Of a DNA stretch of 64,000 bases, positions 36,925 through 46,090 are shown one piece after another. The notes beneath the pieces are model-generated. The model ran no database searches, had not been told where the DNA came from, and was given only the letters and a program-made list of their open reading frames with translations. Every line of letters starts with the position of its first letter. The stretch's first letter is position 1. Both the position numbers and the translations under genes were made by a program. Origin of the DNA: Cyanobacteria bacterium RI_101 (GTDB taxonomy: Bacteria; Cyanobacteriota; Cyanobacteriia; Cyanobacteriales; Microcystaceae); assembly GCA_016471375.1 (NCBI GenBank), contig WGLZ01000090.1:1-64000 (forward strand), read 5' to 3'.

Positions 36925-36973
36925 ATCCGCAGACAGGCATTTTTGTTAAAACCCCAAAGGAGAACATCCTCAA

Positions 36974-37576
36974 ATGACTAAAGCAGTGGATATTATGACC
37001 CCAGAGGTCGCGACCATTAAAGCTTCAGCCACCGTCGCCCAGGCGGTCAAACTCATGAAGCTGAAAGGCTTGCATTCTCTCATCGTGGAACACCGCGACG
37101 AAAATGACGCCTACGGCATTGTCACCGATACGGACATCGCCCAAAAAGTCGTGGCCTACGGCAAAGATCCGCAAAATGTTTATGTCTCCGAAGTGATGAC
37201 CAAACCCTGCATTGTCGTTAATCCCGATCTTGCCATTGAATACGTGGCTCGTTTATTCGCCCAAACCGGCGTCGATCGCGCTCCCGTGATTCAAGGGGAA
37301 TTGCTGGGTATTGTTTCCGTCACCGATATTTTACAAAAAGGCGACTTCCTCGATCAGCCGCGGGTTCCTTTACTCCAGAAAGCGCTACAAACCGCCATTT
37401 CTAACGCCCGCGCCGTCTCGGCGGCCCAGGGCCCCAACGCCGAGGAAACCGCCCAAGCTTGGGAGCAGGTCAACGAATTGGAAGCCGAACTCGCTTTCTG
37501 TCAAGGCCGGCGCCCGGAAAAAACCGCGTTTGAGCAATACGGCGATCCCGCCGTTCCCGAGTTAGCCGCCGTTTAA
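36974..37576 (+). CDS. Tandem CBS-domain protein of the nif operon
   Basis: A 200-residue protein with two CBS motifs (MTPEVATIKASATVAQAVKLM... and MTKPCIVVNPDLAIEYVARLF), which normally bind adenine nucleotides, and a ~65-residue charged tail (ELEAELAFCQGRRPEKT). It has its own ribosome site (AAAGGAG) and sits between hesB and fdxH. It may sense energy status and modulate a nitrogenase or electron-transfer partner. The function is inferred. Confidence 0.8.
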   Translation: MTKAVDIMTPEVATIKASATVAQAVKLMKLKGLHSLIVEHRDENDAYGIVTDTDIAQKVVAYGKDPQNVYVSEVMTKPCIVVNPDLAIEYVARLFAQTGVDRAPVIQGELLGIVSVTDILQKGDFLDQPRVPLLQKALQTAISNARAVSAAQGPNAEETAQAWEQVNELEAELAFCQGRRPEKTAFEQYGDPAVPELAAV

Positions 37577-37648
37577 GCCCCCGGCTTAGCTAACTGTACA
37601 CCCGGGGAAAAGTTACGTCGTCTCAGGAGAAGTATTGGGACTGATTAA

Positions 37649-37999
<351 letters not shown>

Positions 38000-38050
38000 C
38001 CCCGATTTTTTATCGGTTTTAACTATTTATTTTCAGAGGAAATTCAAATC

Positions 38051-38350
38051 ATGGCTACCCTAACTGGTTTAACCTTCGGACAAAAAGCCTGGACTCCCCA
38101 ATTTGTGCAGGCAATAGATCAAGATATTTGCATTGGTTGCGGGCGCTGTTTCAAGGTCTGCGGTCAGGATGTTTTACTGCTTCAGGCGTTGGACGAAGAG
38201 GGCGAGTTTGTCGATCTAGAGGAGGACGAAGACGCCGAATTTGAGCGTAAAATTATGACCATCCTGAATCTTGATAACTGTATTGGCTGTCAGGCTTGCG
38301 CCAGGGTTTGTCCCAAAAACTGCTATACCCACGCGGCGCTGAATAATTAA
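38051..38350 (+). CDS. fdxB: FdxB, 2[4Fe-4S] ferredoxin
   Basis: A 99-residue bacterial-type ferredoxin with two cluster motifs, [14 protein letters not shown] and [15 protein letters not shown], and an acidic insertion between them ([13 protein letters not shown]). This is the FdxB type of nif operons. It is the last gene of the plus arm and its stop codon overlaps the stop of the convergent cytochrome b-like gene by 3 bp. Confidence 0.95.
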   Translation: MATLTGLTFGQKAWTPQFVQAIDQDICIGCGRCFKVCGQDVLLLQALDEEGEFVDLEEDEDAEFERKIMTILNLDNCIGCQACARVCPKNCYTHAALNN

Positions 38351-39057
38351 AAGTCCTTTATCAGAGGGATGACCCAAGCCAAAATCAAACTGATGAAAAT
38401 CCCCAGTTCCAGCGCCCCCAGCGCCGTCGAGAATTGAAACGGGTTTTTCCAAGTTCCCCGGCGCCGCTCAGACCAGAGTTGAGAACAATGGGCGAGCCAC
38501 AGCGCCGGGCTATCTTGCGCTCGAAAGCGGAAATTGAGCATGGATAACAACAAGGGCGCGCCGCCGACCTTAGCGTTAATTAACAAGTGCAGGGCCAGCG
38601 CCGCCGCCATCAGCGCCCAGGAGAGTAAATGGGCGTAGTACCAACCTTCAGTTAAGTTTCCATCCGGTAACCAATCTTCGTCCATCATCTTGCCGCTAAA
38701 AAGAGCGAAGGTTAAGGCCGCCAGCGCCGAAGTGTTGGTCAAACGATTTAACGTGTACCACCAAATCGGCCGGCCCACTTGGGTCAATTTCCCCAGGCTA
38801 TCCGGCTGAAGTAAACGGCGCCGGCCCCGATGAAAGGCGTAGAGGACAAAACCCGGAAAAATTAACAACGTCCAGAGACCGAACGTCCCGTGAATACCCT
38901 CAATCTCCCGATAGACCGGCAGAAAAAGGCGACCCCAGCGACCGTCGTAGGTATCGTAAGTCCACAGCGCCGTCACCATGGCCGCCAAGAGGAATAACCC
39001 GGTAAAACCGTGGAGAAGCCGCAACAAAAGAGGCTGGTAGGGCTGAGACGGTTTCAT
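38347..39057 (-). CDS. Cytochrome b/b6-domain membrane protein
   Basis: A 236-residue protein with about five hydrophobic segments and His residues suitable for heme ([46 protein letters not shown]). It resembles the cytochrome b561-like family. It ends convergent with, and overlapping, fdxB. A membrane redox role near the nitrogenase donors is tempting but unproved. It could instead belong with the patA-EAL pair upstream, separated by a 70-bp STRR block. Confidence 0.65.
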   Translation of the reverse strand: MKPSQPYQPLLLRLLHGFTGLFLLAAMVTALWTYDTYDGRWGRLFLPVYREIEGIHGTFGLWTLLIFPGFVLYAFHRGRRRLLQPDSLGKLTQVGRPIWWYTLNRLTNTSALAALTFALFSGKMMDEDWLPDGNLTEGWYYAHLLSWALMAAALALHLLINAKVGGAPLLLSMLNFRFRAQDSPALWLAHCSQLWSERRRGTWKNPFQFSTALGALELGIFISLILAWVIPLIKDF

Positions 39058-39069
39058 GGCCTTAATCGA

Positions 39070-39142
39070 TAGACGTTAACTGCTTACTGTTAACTGTTGA
39101 CTGCTCACTGATATCTGATATCTGTTAACTGATATCTGAACC
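39070..39142. repeat. STRR heptamer block after the patA-like gene
   Basis: On the gene strand it reads GGTTCAGATATCAGTTAACAGATATCAGATATCAG, beginning within four bases of the stop codon. Confidence 0.8.
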
Positions 39143-40318
39143 CTAGGCCGCGGCGAGGGAAAGCCGACCGTAGGGCGCCGAATGGCGAGTCGTTTGGGGC
39201 AAATGAAGACGTAGGGTTTGGAGCAACTCCTGAGGCAGGAAGGGTTGGGAGATAAAACCGGAAGCGCCGGAGAGTTTGGAGCGAATTTTAGCGGTCAGGT
39301 TATCCTTATCTCCCATCAATAAAATGGGCGTTTCTTTAAACTGCTTAGATTTACGACAGAGGGCGCAAAGCTGATAACCGTTCATTTCCGGTAGATCCGT
39401 GTTAATTAGAATCAGGTTCGGTTGCTGATTTAACAGCGCCGCTAGGGCCTTAAAGGGATCTTCCAGCGCCAAGGCGCGGAAACCGCCTTGATTAAGAGCG
39501 TAGCCCACCATCCGCTGATTGGCGCTGAGATGATCGACGTAGGCGACGACGGGACGGTGATCCACCTGAATATCTTGATAGGGGAGCATTTTAATTTCCC
39601 CGGTTTTAATCAGGGGACGGAGCAACAGCGCCAACTGGAGGGTGCTCATCTCCGTTTTACCGGCGATTTGATAAAGACAATCGAGGTCTTGCAAGCTGGT
39701 ATGAAAGCGCTTAAACCAATGTTGCCCGTAGAGTTGGGTTTTAGAGACGGCTTGATTCAACTTTGTCCAATTTTCCACCAGGGGGCGCTGGAAGGGGGAA
39801 TTAATATCGGAGCGAAGATTCCACCAGTAGCGAATTTTGTGTTTGATGGGGCTGACGATTTTAGCCAAATCTAGATTTAGGAAAATATGGTCTAGTCCGT
39901 CGTTGGGACTAAAAGCGTACTGACTTTTCGGTAGGGAAAGAATTTGCACCAGGGCTTCCTGGGTGGCTTGGTTCAAAATCGAGCGGGTCTGTTGGAAAGA
40001 AAAAACGTCGTTTTTCCAGAGTTCGCAAATATATTGATAGTCGTTGCTCAAGTGCTCGGGAATCGTCACCCGGCGACGGTTGAGGGCGCTGCCGATGAGG
40101 TAGTTGAGGCGTTCGACGGAGCCGTTGGCGCTGTTGGCGAAATGAATGCGACCATTACCCAGATAAACTTGCCAGTTGACAAATTCGTCAAAGGGATTTT
40201 GGATGGTGAGCCGTCCTGTGGCTTGCCGGTTAACCAAGGCGTTAAGAAGAGAGGCGGGAACGGCCTGGCCTCTGGAAGAGTTGAGGGCGAAATCCGGGGC
40301 GAGAGGAAGGTCGGTCAT
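39143..40318 (-). CDS. PatA-like regulator (PATAN domain + receiver domain)
   Basis: About 391 residues from ATG 40318. An N-terminal PATAN/DUF4388-type domain (GRLTIQNPFDEFVNWQVYLGNGRIHFANS), a middle helical region, then a C-terminal response-regulator receiver (VVAYVDHL, LILINTDLPEMNGYQLC). The phospho-acceptor Asp is present. The first acidic pair is reduced to one Asp, and the usual switch Lys before PF is Gln (GFISQPF). PatA controls heterocyst patterning and PixG phototaxis in other species. Here it sits directly after an EAL gene behind an NtcA-type promoter, beside nif. No HPt or kinase is nearby. Confidence 0.8.
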   Translation of the reverse strand: MTDLPLAPDFALNSSRGQAVPASLLNALVNRQATGRLTIQNPFDEFVNWQVYLGNGRIHFANSANGSVERLNYLIGSALNRRRVTIPEHLSNDYQYICELWKNDVFSFQQTRSILNQATQEALVQILSLPKSQYAFSPNDGLDHIFLNLDLAKIVSPIKHKIRYWWNLRSDINSPFQRPLVENWTKLNQAVSKTQLYGQHWFKRFHTSLQDLDCLYQIAGKTEMSTLQLALLLRPLIKTGEIKMLPYQDIQVDHRPVVAYVDHLSANQRMVGYALNQGGFRALALEDPFKALAALLNQQPNLILINTDLPEMNGYQLCALCRKSKQFKETPILLMGDKDNLTAKIRSKLSGASGFISQPFLPQELLQTLRLHLPQTTRHSAPYGRLSLAAA

Positions 40319-40374
40319 GGCTGTCGGGGGATAAGGGTCGTCTGTTGGGGAGAGCAATATTTAGTCTTTCAAAC

Positions 40375-41421
40375 TTACGGAGAAACCGCGGCGCCGGCCG
40401 AGACTAACAATCGGGAATGACTGAACTGTAAGGGATTTGCTTGGGGCTGGCGAAAGTGGCGAGTCATGTCTTGGGAAGAGAGGGGAGGACTTAATAAGTA
40501 GCCTTGACCCACGTCGCAATGGAGCTTTTTCAGCAGGGCTAATTGCTCGCCGTTCTCGATCCCTTCCGCCACTAGGCGCAACTGGAGACGGTGACCCAAT
40601 TCGATAATGCCGGCCAAAATAACTTGATTTTTGGAGCCGGGGGTGGCGCCGTCTAAAAAGGCTTTATCCAGCTTGAGGAGATTAACCGGCAAATCCTTGA
40701 GAAAAGCTAAGGACGAATAACCGACGCCGAAATCGTCGATGGCGATTTGAACCCCTAGGCGCCGCAGAGCCGTCAGGTGGGCGATCACCGTTTGCGGCTC
40801 GTCTAACATACAGCTTTCCGTGATTTCTAGGGTCAAGGCCTCGGGCGCCACGCCTGTTTCCACTAAAATGGCTTGCAGGCGCTCCCCCAGATCCGGCTCC
40901 TCCAATTGTCGAGGGGAAATATTGACCGATAGCTTAAAGGGCGCCACCCCGGCGTTCAACCAGCGCCGATACTGGCGACAACTCTCCCGAAGAACCCAGT
41001 CGCCGAGGGGGACAATCAATCCGGTTGCTTCGGCTAGGGGAATAAACTCCGCCGGGGAAATGACGCCCTGTTGGGGATGATTCCAGCGGACTAGGGCCTC
41101 GACCCCCCCTAAGCGCCCCGTTCGCAGATCAATCTGGGGTTGATAGGCTAAGGTCAAAGAGTCCGTCGCTAGCGCCGCGGCCAACTCCGTCGCCAAATCT
41201 AGGTCAAGCAGGGGCGACTCAAACGTTTCCGTTCGCGCCCAATCCTTCGCGGAAGTCGGGAAACGGTTTTGCCAGAGGCTCAAAACCTTTAAGCCAGAGG
41301 AAGCCCAGGGGGCGGGCAAAAAGACTTTCAATCGACCTTGAAGAATTTCCGTCAGACGGCGCCGGAGGAAAGCAAGGGCGTTGGGAGGCGCTTCGGGAGC
41401 GAGAAGGGAGGATGAAGTCAT
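40375..41421 (-). CDS. EAL-domain cyclic-di-GMP phosphodiesterase
   Basis: A 348-residue protein. The EAL domain covers about residues 85-335 and keeps the catalytic set: EALVRWNHP, the Asn of LSVNISPRQL, LEITES, IAIDDFGVGYSS, LLKLDKAF, VAEGIE and GQGYLLSPPL. It should hydrolyse c-di-GMP to pGpG. No GGDEF or sensor domain is visible; the first ~85 residues show no domain I recognise. It is the first gene after a canonical NtcA-type promoter and precedes the patA-like gene by 56 bp. Confidence 0.88.
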   Translation of the reverse strand: MTSSSLLAPEAPPNALAFLRRRLTEILQGRLKVFLPAPWASSGLKVLSLWQNRFPTSAKDWARTETFESPLLDLDLATELAAALATDSLTLAYQPQIDLRTGRLGGVEALVRWNHPQQGVISPAEFIPLAEATGLIVPLGDWVLRESCRQYRRWLNAGVAPFKLSVNISPRQLEEPDLGERLQAILVETGVAPEALTLEITESCMLDEPQTVIAHLTALRRLGVQIAIDDFGVGYSSLAFLKDLPVNLLKLDKAFLDGATPGSKNQVILAGIIELGHRLQLRLVAEGIENGEQLALLKKLHCDVGQGYLLSPPLSSQDMTRHFRQPQANPLQFSHSRLLVSAGAAVSP

Positions 41422-41589
41422 CGGTTGCTTTGAGATCGGCTGGCGGGAGCGTTGGGGGGAAAATTGGCGTCAATTTTCCCTTGCGGAACCAAGAGAGCTA
41501 GAGCATTAAACCTAGACTCCGGGGAGATCAAGACTGGGGGTGTTGACCCCTAGGCATAACCTGAGGACTTAAAAAAATTTGCTTTTACC

Positions 41590-41631
41590 AAGCTAAAATG
41601 ATTTTGTCAAGAAGTTTGTAAATATTTTTAC
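41590..41631 (-). promoter_or_regulatory. NtcA-type promoter for the EAL-patA operon
   Basis: On the minus strand GTAAAAATATTTAC (GTA-N8-TAC, 41631-41618), inside a larger palindrome TTTGTAAA/TTTACAAA, is followed after 22 nt by TAGCTT (TA-N3-T, 41595-41590). This is canonical NtcA geometry. The predicted start is near 41583, about 160 nt before the EAL ATG. The palindrome also lies 120 bp upstream of the iron permease gene. Confidence 0.7.
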
Positions 41632-41752
41632 AAATCTTAACTTTTCCCATCCTAGCCCAGTCCTAGTCAAATGACAACCGGTTCTCTGATAATCCGGGTA
41701 ATAAGCTCGATTAATGATTTTTGCAACCTTAACAAGGCGTTAAGATTTATCC

Positions 41753-43447
41753 ATGATTTCCCGCATTAAATCCCCAATTCCCTCCTTTGCCAGCAAACTC
41801 TCAACCCCGGCTCTGATTTGGGGCGCCGGATTGGTCATAACCGCCCTCCTGATCTGCCTGCCGGTTTTCTACGTCGGCGCCAGCCTCTTTTCCGACCAAA
41901 GAACGGTTTGGGAAACGCTTTTACCGCAGTTGGGGGACTATACCCGCAATTCTCTCCTGTTGATGACCGGCGTCGGTCTCGGCGTTCTGATTTTGGGCGT
42001 CGGCGCCGGTTGGCTCGCGGCGGTCTGCGACTTTCCGGGGCGCCGACTCTGGGATTGGGCGCTGTTGACGCCCCTGGCGGCGCCGGCCTATCTGGTGGGC
42101 TACGCCTACACCAGCTTTTTAGACTATTACGGCCCTGTCCAAAGTCTTTTGAGAGAAATTTTCCAGTGGCAATCCGTGGAGGATTACTGGTTTCCCGATA
42201 TCCGCAACCTCTGGGGGGCGTTGGGGATGTTTATCGTCACCCTCTACCCCTACGTCTACTTACTGGCCCGTTCCGCCTTTAAGGACCAGGGCGTCGTCGC
42301 GCTGGAGGCCAGTCGCTCCCTTGGCTGTTCTCCTTGGCAGAGTTTTTGGCGAGTGGCCCTGCCCCTAGCCCGTCCCGCCATCGCGGCGGGTTTGGCGCTG
42401 GCGCTGATGGAGACCCTGAACGATTTTGGCACCGTTCAATATTTTGGGGTCAACACCTTCACCACCGGCATTTACAACACCTGGTTTGGCATGGGGGAAC
42501 GCCAAGGCGCCGCTCAATTGGCCGCCGGTTTAATGGTTTTTATCCTCGCCCTCGTTTTTTTAGAACTCTACGCCCGGCGCCAAAGCCGCTATTACCAAAA
42601 CCCCCGCCCATCCCAATTTGTCAATCGTTATCCTCTGCGGGGCTGGCGCGGAATCCTGGCGGCGTTGGCTTGTTTTCTGCCCCTCCTGTTCGGGTTTTTG
42701 ATTCCCCTGCTCTACCTCCTCTACCTGACCCTGGCCTACGCCCAGGAAGTGGAGAACAATAATTTCTTGACTCTCGCCCAAAATAGCTTACTGCTAGCCA
42801 GCCTCTCGGCGCTGTTAGCCGTCGTCTTGGCGGTTTTTCTCGCCTACGGCAAGCGCCTTCTGGCCCAACCCCTATTAACGGCGCTGACCAGACTGGCCGC
42901 CAGCGGCTACGCCCTACCGGGTTCCGTCATCGCCGTGGGGATTCTGATTCCGGCGGGGCAATTTGACAACGCCCTCGACCAGTGGATGCGGGCCCAATTC
43001 CAAATTTCCACCGGTTTGCTCCTCAGCGGCACCCTGATCCTGCTGGTTTACGCCTACCTGGTTCGCTTTCTGGCCGTGGCCTTCGGCGCCGTCGATAGCA
43101 GTTTGCTGAAAATTAAACCCAGTCTGGACGACGCGGCCCGTAGTTTGGGACGGTCTCCCCTAGCGGTTCTGGGGCGAGTTCATCTACCCCTACTCACCGG
43201 CGGACTCTTGACCGCGGCCATGTTGGTCTTTGTGGACGTGATGAAGGAACTGCCCGCCACTCTAGTGATTCGTCCCTTTAACTTCGACACCCTCGCCGTG
43301 CGGGTTTATCAATACGCCTCCGACGAGCGCCTAACGGAGGCGGCGGCGCCGGCGCTGGCCATTATGGGGGTCGGTCTTTTGCCCGTGATCCTCCTGAGTC
43401 TGCGACTGAGCCGACATCGGGTCTCCCATCCTGAATCCTTGGGTTAA
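41753..43447 (+). CDS. futB: Ferric-iron ABC transporter permease (FutB/SfuB type)
   Basis: A 564-residue permease with about 12 hydrophobic segments and two EAA loops (VALEASRSLGCSPWQSFWRVALPLARPAIAAG and LDDAARSLGRSPLAVLGRVHLPLLTGG), i.e. two fused permease halves as in Fe(III) transporters. It should import iron, needed for nitrogenase and photosystem I. The binding protein and dedicated ATPase are not adjacent. The 331-bp upstream region includes the NtcA palindrome. GGTTAAGATTTATCC precedes ATG without a strong ribosome site. Confidence 0.88.
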   Translation: MISRIKSPIPSFASKLSTPALIWGAGLVITALLICLPVFYVGASLFSDQRTVWETLLPQLGDYTRNSLLLMTGVGLGVLILGVGAGWLAAVCDFPGRRLWDWALLTPLAAPAYLVGYAYTSFLDYYGPVQSLLREIFQWQSVEDYWFPDIRNLWGALGMFIVTLYPYVYLLARSAFKDQGVVALEASRSLGCSPWQSFWRVALPLARPAIAAGLALALMETLNDFGTVQYFGVNTFTTGIYNTWFGMGERQGAAQLAAGLMVFILALVFLELYARRQSRYYQNPRPSQFVNRYPLRGWRGILAALACFLPLLFGFLIPLLYLLYLTLAYAQEVENNNFLTLAQNSLLLASLSALLAVVLAVFLAYGKRLLAQPLLTALTRLAASGYALPGSVIAVGILIPAGQFDNALDQWMRAQFQISTGLLLSGTLILLVYAYLVRFLAVAFGAVDSSLLKIKPSLDDAARSLGRSPLAVLGRVHLPLLTGGLLTAAMLVFVDVMKELPATLVIRPFNFDTLAVRVYQYASDERLTEAAAPALAIMGVGLLPVILLSLRLSRHRVSHPESLG

Positions 43448-43595
43448 AGCGTCATCCAAGGGTCTGCTAAAATTGAGGCGGCGCCGGGGCCAAATTTTCT
43501 AAAGGTTTCGGTACAATGGGCGGTAATTGTCTCCGTTCTCTATTCACCCTACATTCCCCTCAATCATTATTCCTTCCTCGAAACCCAAATCACCT

Positions 43596-44126
43596 GTGAT
43601 CGATAAACGCCGACCCCAACGGGATCTCCCCAAAATTAACGAAAGAATCCGCTTTCCCGAAATTCGCGTCATTGACAACGACGGCGCTCAATTAGGGATT
43701 CTCACCCCGGACGAAGCCCGGAAAATCGCCGACGAGCAAGAGCTAGACCTCGTTCTGGTCAGCGAAACGGCGGAGCCGCCGGTCTGTCGGATCATGGACT
43801 ACGGAAAATACAAGTTTGAGCAGGAAAAGAAAGCCCGAGAGGCCAAGAAGAAACAACATACGGCGGACGTCAAAGAAGTGAAGATGCGCTACAAAATCGA
43901 CGAGCACGACTATCAAGTGCGAGTCAGCCAAGCCCAGCGTTTTCTCAAAGCCGGGGATAAAGTCAAAGCCACCATCACCTTCCGGGGACGGGAAATTCAG
44001 CACTCCCACCTGGCGGAAGAACTGCTCCAGCGCATGTCCAACGACCTTCAGGACGTCGCGGAAATCCAACAAGCGCCGAAACGGGAGGGCCGCAATATGA
44101 TGATGATGCTCTCTCCCAAAAAATAA
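43596..44126 (+). CDS. infC: Translation initiation factor IF-3
   Basis: A 176-residue ribosome-binding initiation factor: [42 protein letters not shown] and [17 protein letters not shown] are diagnostic, with the C-terminal domain ending [11 protein letters not shown] placed the start at GTG 43596 ([12 protein letters not shown]), which fits the family N-terminus; the track extends 23 codons to a TTG. Other species use rare starts for infC, consistent with autoregulation. Confidence 0.93.
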   Translation: MIDKRRPQRDLPKINERIRFPEIRVIDNDGAQLGILTPDEARKIADEQELDLVLVSETAEPPVCRIMDYGKYKFEQEKKAREAKKKQHTADVKEVKMRYKIDEHDYQVRVSQAQRFLKAGDKVKATITFRGREIQHSHLAEELLQRMSNDLQDVAEIQQAPKREGRNMMMMLSPKK

Positions 44127-44172
44127 CCGCCTAGGGGGCGGCGCTGGAGTTTCAGGATTATCCCTCGCTATC

Positions 44173-44649
44173 CTAGCGCTGGTTAGGGAACAGCGCTCCG
44201 CCTTCCGGCAACCAATCAATATCTAATAACTGGTCTAAAGTATAGGGACAGGTCTGGGGAAAGGAAACTTGGCGGTCGGTTTTAATCTGAACCGCTTTCA
44301 ACGAGCGCCGGTAAATATCGTCTAGCGCCAAGGCCAAATAGTTGTACAGGGTTTGGGTCAATCGATCCGCAAGCTGAACACGAAAATTATAAACTTCCCC
44401 TTGCCAGTGGATTTTATTTCTAGCCACCTCTGCTTGCCAGTAGTCGAGCAGTAACAGATGGCGAATAATCTGGTCTAGAAGACTAACGACGGCATTTTTT
44501 TGCTCTCTACCCAAATCTTCTAATTCCTCTATCAACTGATCAAGGTCTAACTCGCCAAAATCCCGGCGCTGAAGGCTGTGAATCGTTTTTTCCAACCACA
44601 GCGCATAATCGTCTTGATAGAGAGTGTCTGGGGGGCCGGGGGAGAGCAT
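44173..44649 (-). CDS. DUF29 family protein
   Basis: A 158-residue helical protein of the DUF29 family, abundant and often multicopy in cyanobacteria and of unknown function. Hallmarks: LYQDDYALWLEKTIHSLQRRDFGELDLDQLIEELEDLGR near the start and LLDYWQAEVARN in the middle. It converges on infC with a 46-bp gap. Confidence 0.9.
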   Translation of the reverse strand: MLSPGPPDTLYQDDYALWLEKTIHSLQRRDFGELDLDQLIEELEDLGREQKNAVVSLLDQIIRHLLLLDYWQAEVARNKIHWQGEVYNFRVQLADRLTQTLYNYLALALDDIYRRSLKAVQIKTDRQVSFPQTCPYTLDQLLDIDWLPEGGALFPNQR

Positions 44650-44673
44650 AGCTAGGACGGATAATGATCAAGT

Positions 44674-44940
44674 CTAAACCTTGGACCAGGGGTGCTCGAC
44701 GGTGGGCGCCGCTTCGCCGGCTCTTTCGCCGTCGTAGTTGAGGGCTAAGGTTTGCTCCAGGCGCACCACTTCCTCCAGGCTTTCCCAGGCGTTGCCGAAG
44801 GGGCGGGCCGCTAGGGCGCAGGCCGACCACTCCGCCTGCACCGGCACATTCAATTGATGACACATTCCCCCTCTACGGCCCTCCGCTTGGTAGTAGCGGC
44901 AGTACCGGCAGGAGGATGTTAAAAAATTTGCCGTTTTCAT
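44674..44940 (-). CDS. Small Cys-rich conserved cyanobacterial protein
   Basis: An 88-residue protein with CRYCRYYQ near the N-terminus and two further Cys (GGMCHQL, SACALAARPF), a likely four-Cys zinc or Fe-S site. The C-terminal half is acidic. I do not recognise a named family. The Cys pattern resembles the C-terminus of the protein at 59579-59980. It precedes the DUF29 gene by 24 bp. Confidence 0.65.
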   Translation of the reverse strand: MKTANFLTSSCRYCRYYQAEGRRGGMCHQLNVPVQAEWSACALAARPFGNAWESLEEVVRLEQTLALNYDGERAGEAAPTVEHPWSKV

Positions 44941-45133
44941 CGGGGTCTCTCAAAAGCGAATCTAAAAAGGGGGCTGATTTAACAGTTGTCTCCATTCTGC
45001 ACCATGCCCAAAACGGCTAAAATCGGTTCTAGCCCTGATTCCATAAGGATTTTACTGATCCCCGCCCCTTTATTTTCTTTAGGTTGTCTTAATATTCTTT
45101 TTACAAATCGACATATCCCCTAGGGCGGGGACT

Positions 45134-46090
45134 TCACTGGGACTGACGTTCGTAGGCTTCCACGATGCGCTGTACCAAAGGATGACGAACAACATCGGCC
45201 TGTCCCAGGGCGCAAAAGGCGATCCCCTCCACGCCTTTAAGAATATTTTGGGCCGCCACTAAACCGGATGTCTGATGACTGGGCAAATCCGTTTGAGTGA
45301 CATCGCCGGTGACCACCATTTTGGAGCCGAACCCCAGACGGGTCAGCACCATTTTCAGTTGGGCGGGGGTGGTGTTTTGGGCTTCGTCAACGATGATGAA
45401 GGCGTTGCTGAGGGTGCGACCCCGCATATAGGCCAGAGGCGCCACTTCGATTTTGCCCCGCTCCATGAGGTCGGGGATTTTTTCGGCGTCGATAAATTCG
45501 TAGAGGGCGTCGTAGAGGGGGCGTAAAAAAGGATTGACCTTTTGTTGCAGGTCTCCCGGCAGAAATCCGAGTTTTTCCCCCGCCTCCACCGCCGGTCGGG
45601 TGAGGATAATGCGCTCGCAGTCGTTATTTAACAGCGCCTGAACGGCCAGAACCGCGGCGAGGAAGGTTTTACCGGTGCCCGCGGGCCCAATGCAAAAGGT
45701 AATGTCGTGGCTTTGGATGGCCTTGACATACTGGCGCTGGCGGAAGGTTTTGGCCCGGATGCTTTCCCCCCGACGGGTGCGGGCTAGGACATTTTTTTGC
45801 AGAGTTTGGTATTCCTCCGTCCGGCCCGTGTCCAGCGCCTGAAAGGCGGTTAGGAAATCCGGTCGGTGGAGCGCCTTGCCCTGACTCCACTGGGGTTCCA
45901 GGAGACCCAAAATTTGCCGGGCCCGCTCCAGCGCCTTGGCTTCCCCGGTCAAGAGCAAATCCTGCCCCCGGAGGATAACTCGGACGCCGGTATGGTTGGC
46001 TAAATATTTGAGGTTATCTTCGCCGCTCCCCGCTAGGGCCAGCGCCGCTTCGGGATGGGGCAGAGAGAGGGTAAACGTGGTCTCAGCCAT
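45134..46090 (-). CDS. phoH: PhoH-family ATPase
   Basis: An approximately 318-residue protein from ATG 46090 (MAETTFTLSLPHPEAALALAG). An N-terminal KH-like part precedes the PhoH ATPase with Walker A GPAGTGKTFLAAVLA, Walker B AFIIVDEAQNTTPAQLK and TGDVTQTDLP. PhoH proteins are ATPases linked to RNA metabolism and phosphate stress. Its ATG overlaps the wecB stop by 8 bp, showing translational coupling. The track's extra 20 N-terminal residues are just antisense to that overlap. Confidence 0.93.
   Translation of the reverse strand: MAETTFTLSLPHPEAALALAGSGEDNLKYLANHTGVRVILRGQDLLLTGEAKALERARQILGLLEPQWSQGKALHRPDFLTAFQALDTGRTEEYQTLQKNVLARTRRGESIRAKTFRQRQYVKAIQSHDITFCIGPAGTGKTFLAAVLAVQALLNNDCERIILTRPAVEAGEKLGFLPGDLQQKVNPFLRPLYDALYEFIDAEKIPDLMERGKIEVAPLAYMRGRTLSNAFIIVDEAQNTTPAQLKMVLTRLGFGSKMVVTGDVTQTDLPSHQTSGLVAAQNILKGVEGIAFCALGQADVVRHPLVQRIVEAYERQSQ

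Noticed and set aside
45060-45130. CCCCGCCC...GGGCGGGG pair before phoH's 3' end as a terminator
   Set aside because: Arms are about 55 bp apart with no compact stem or T-run.
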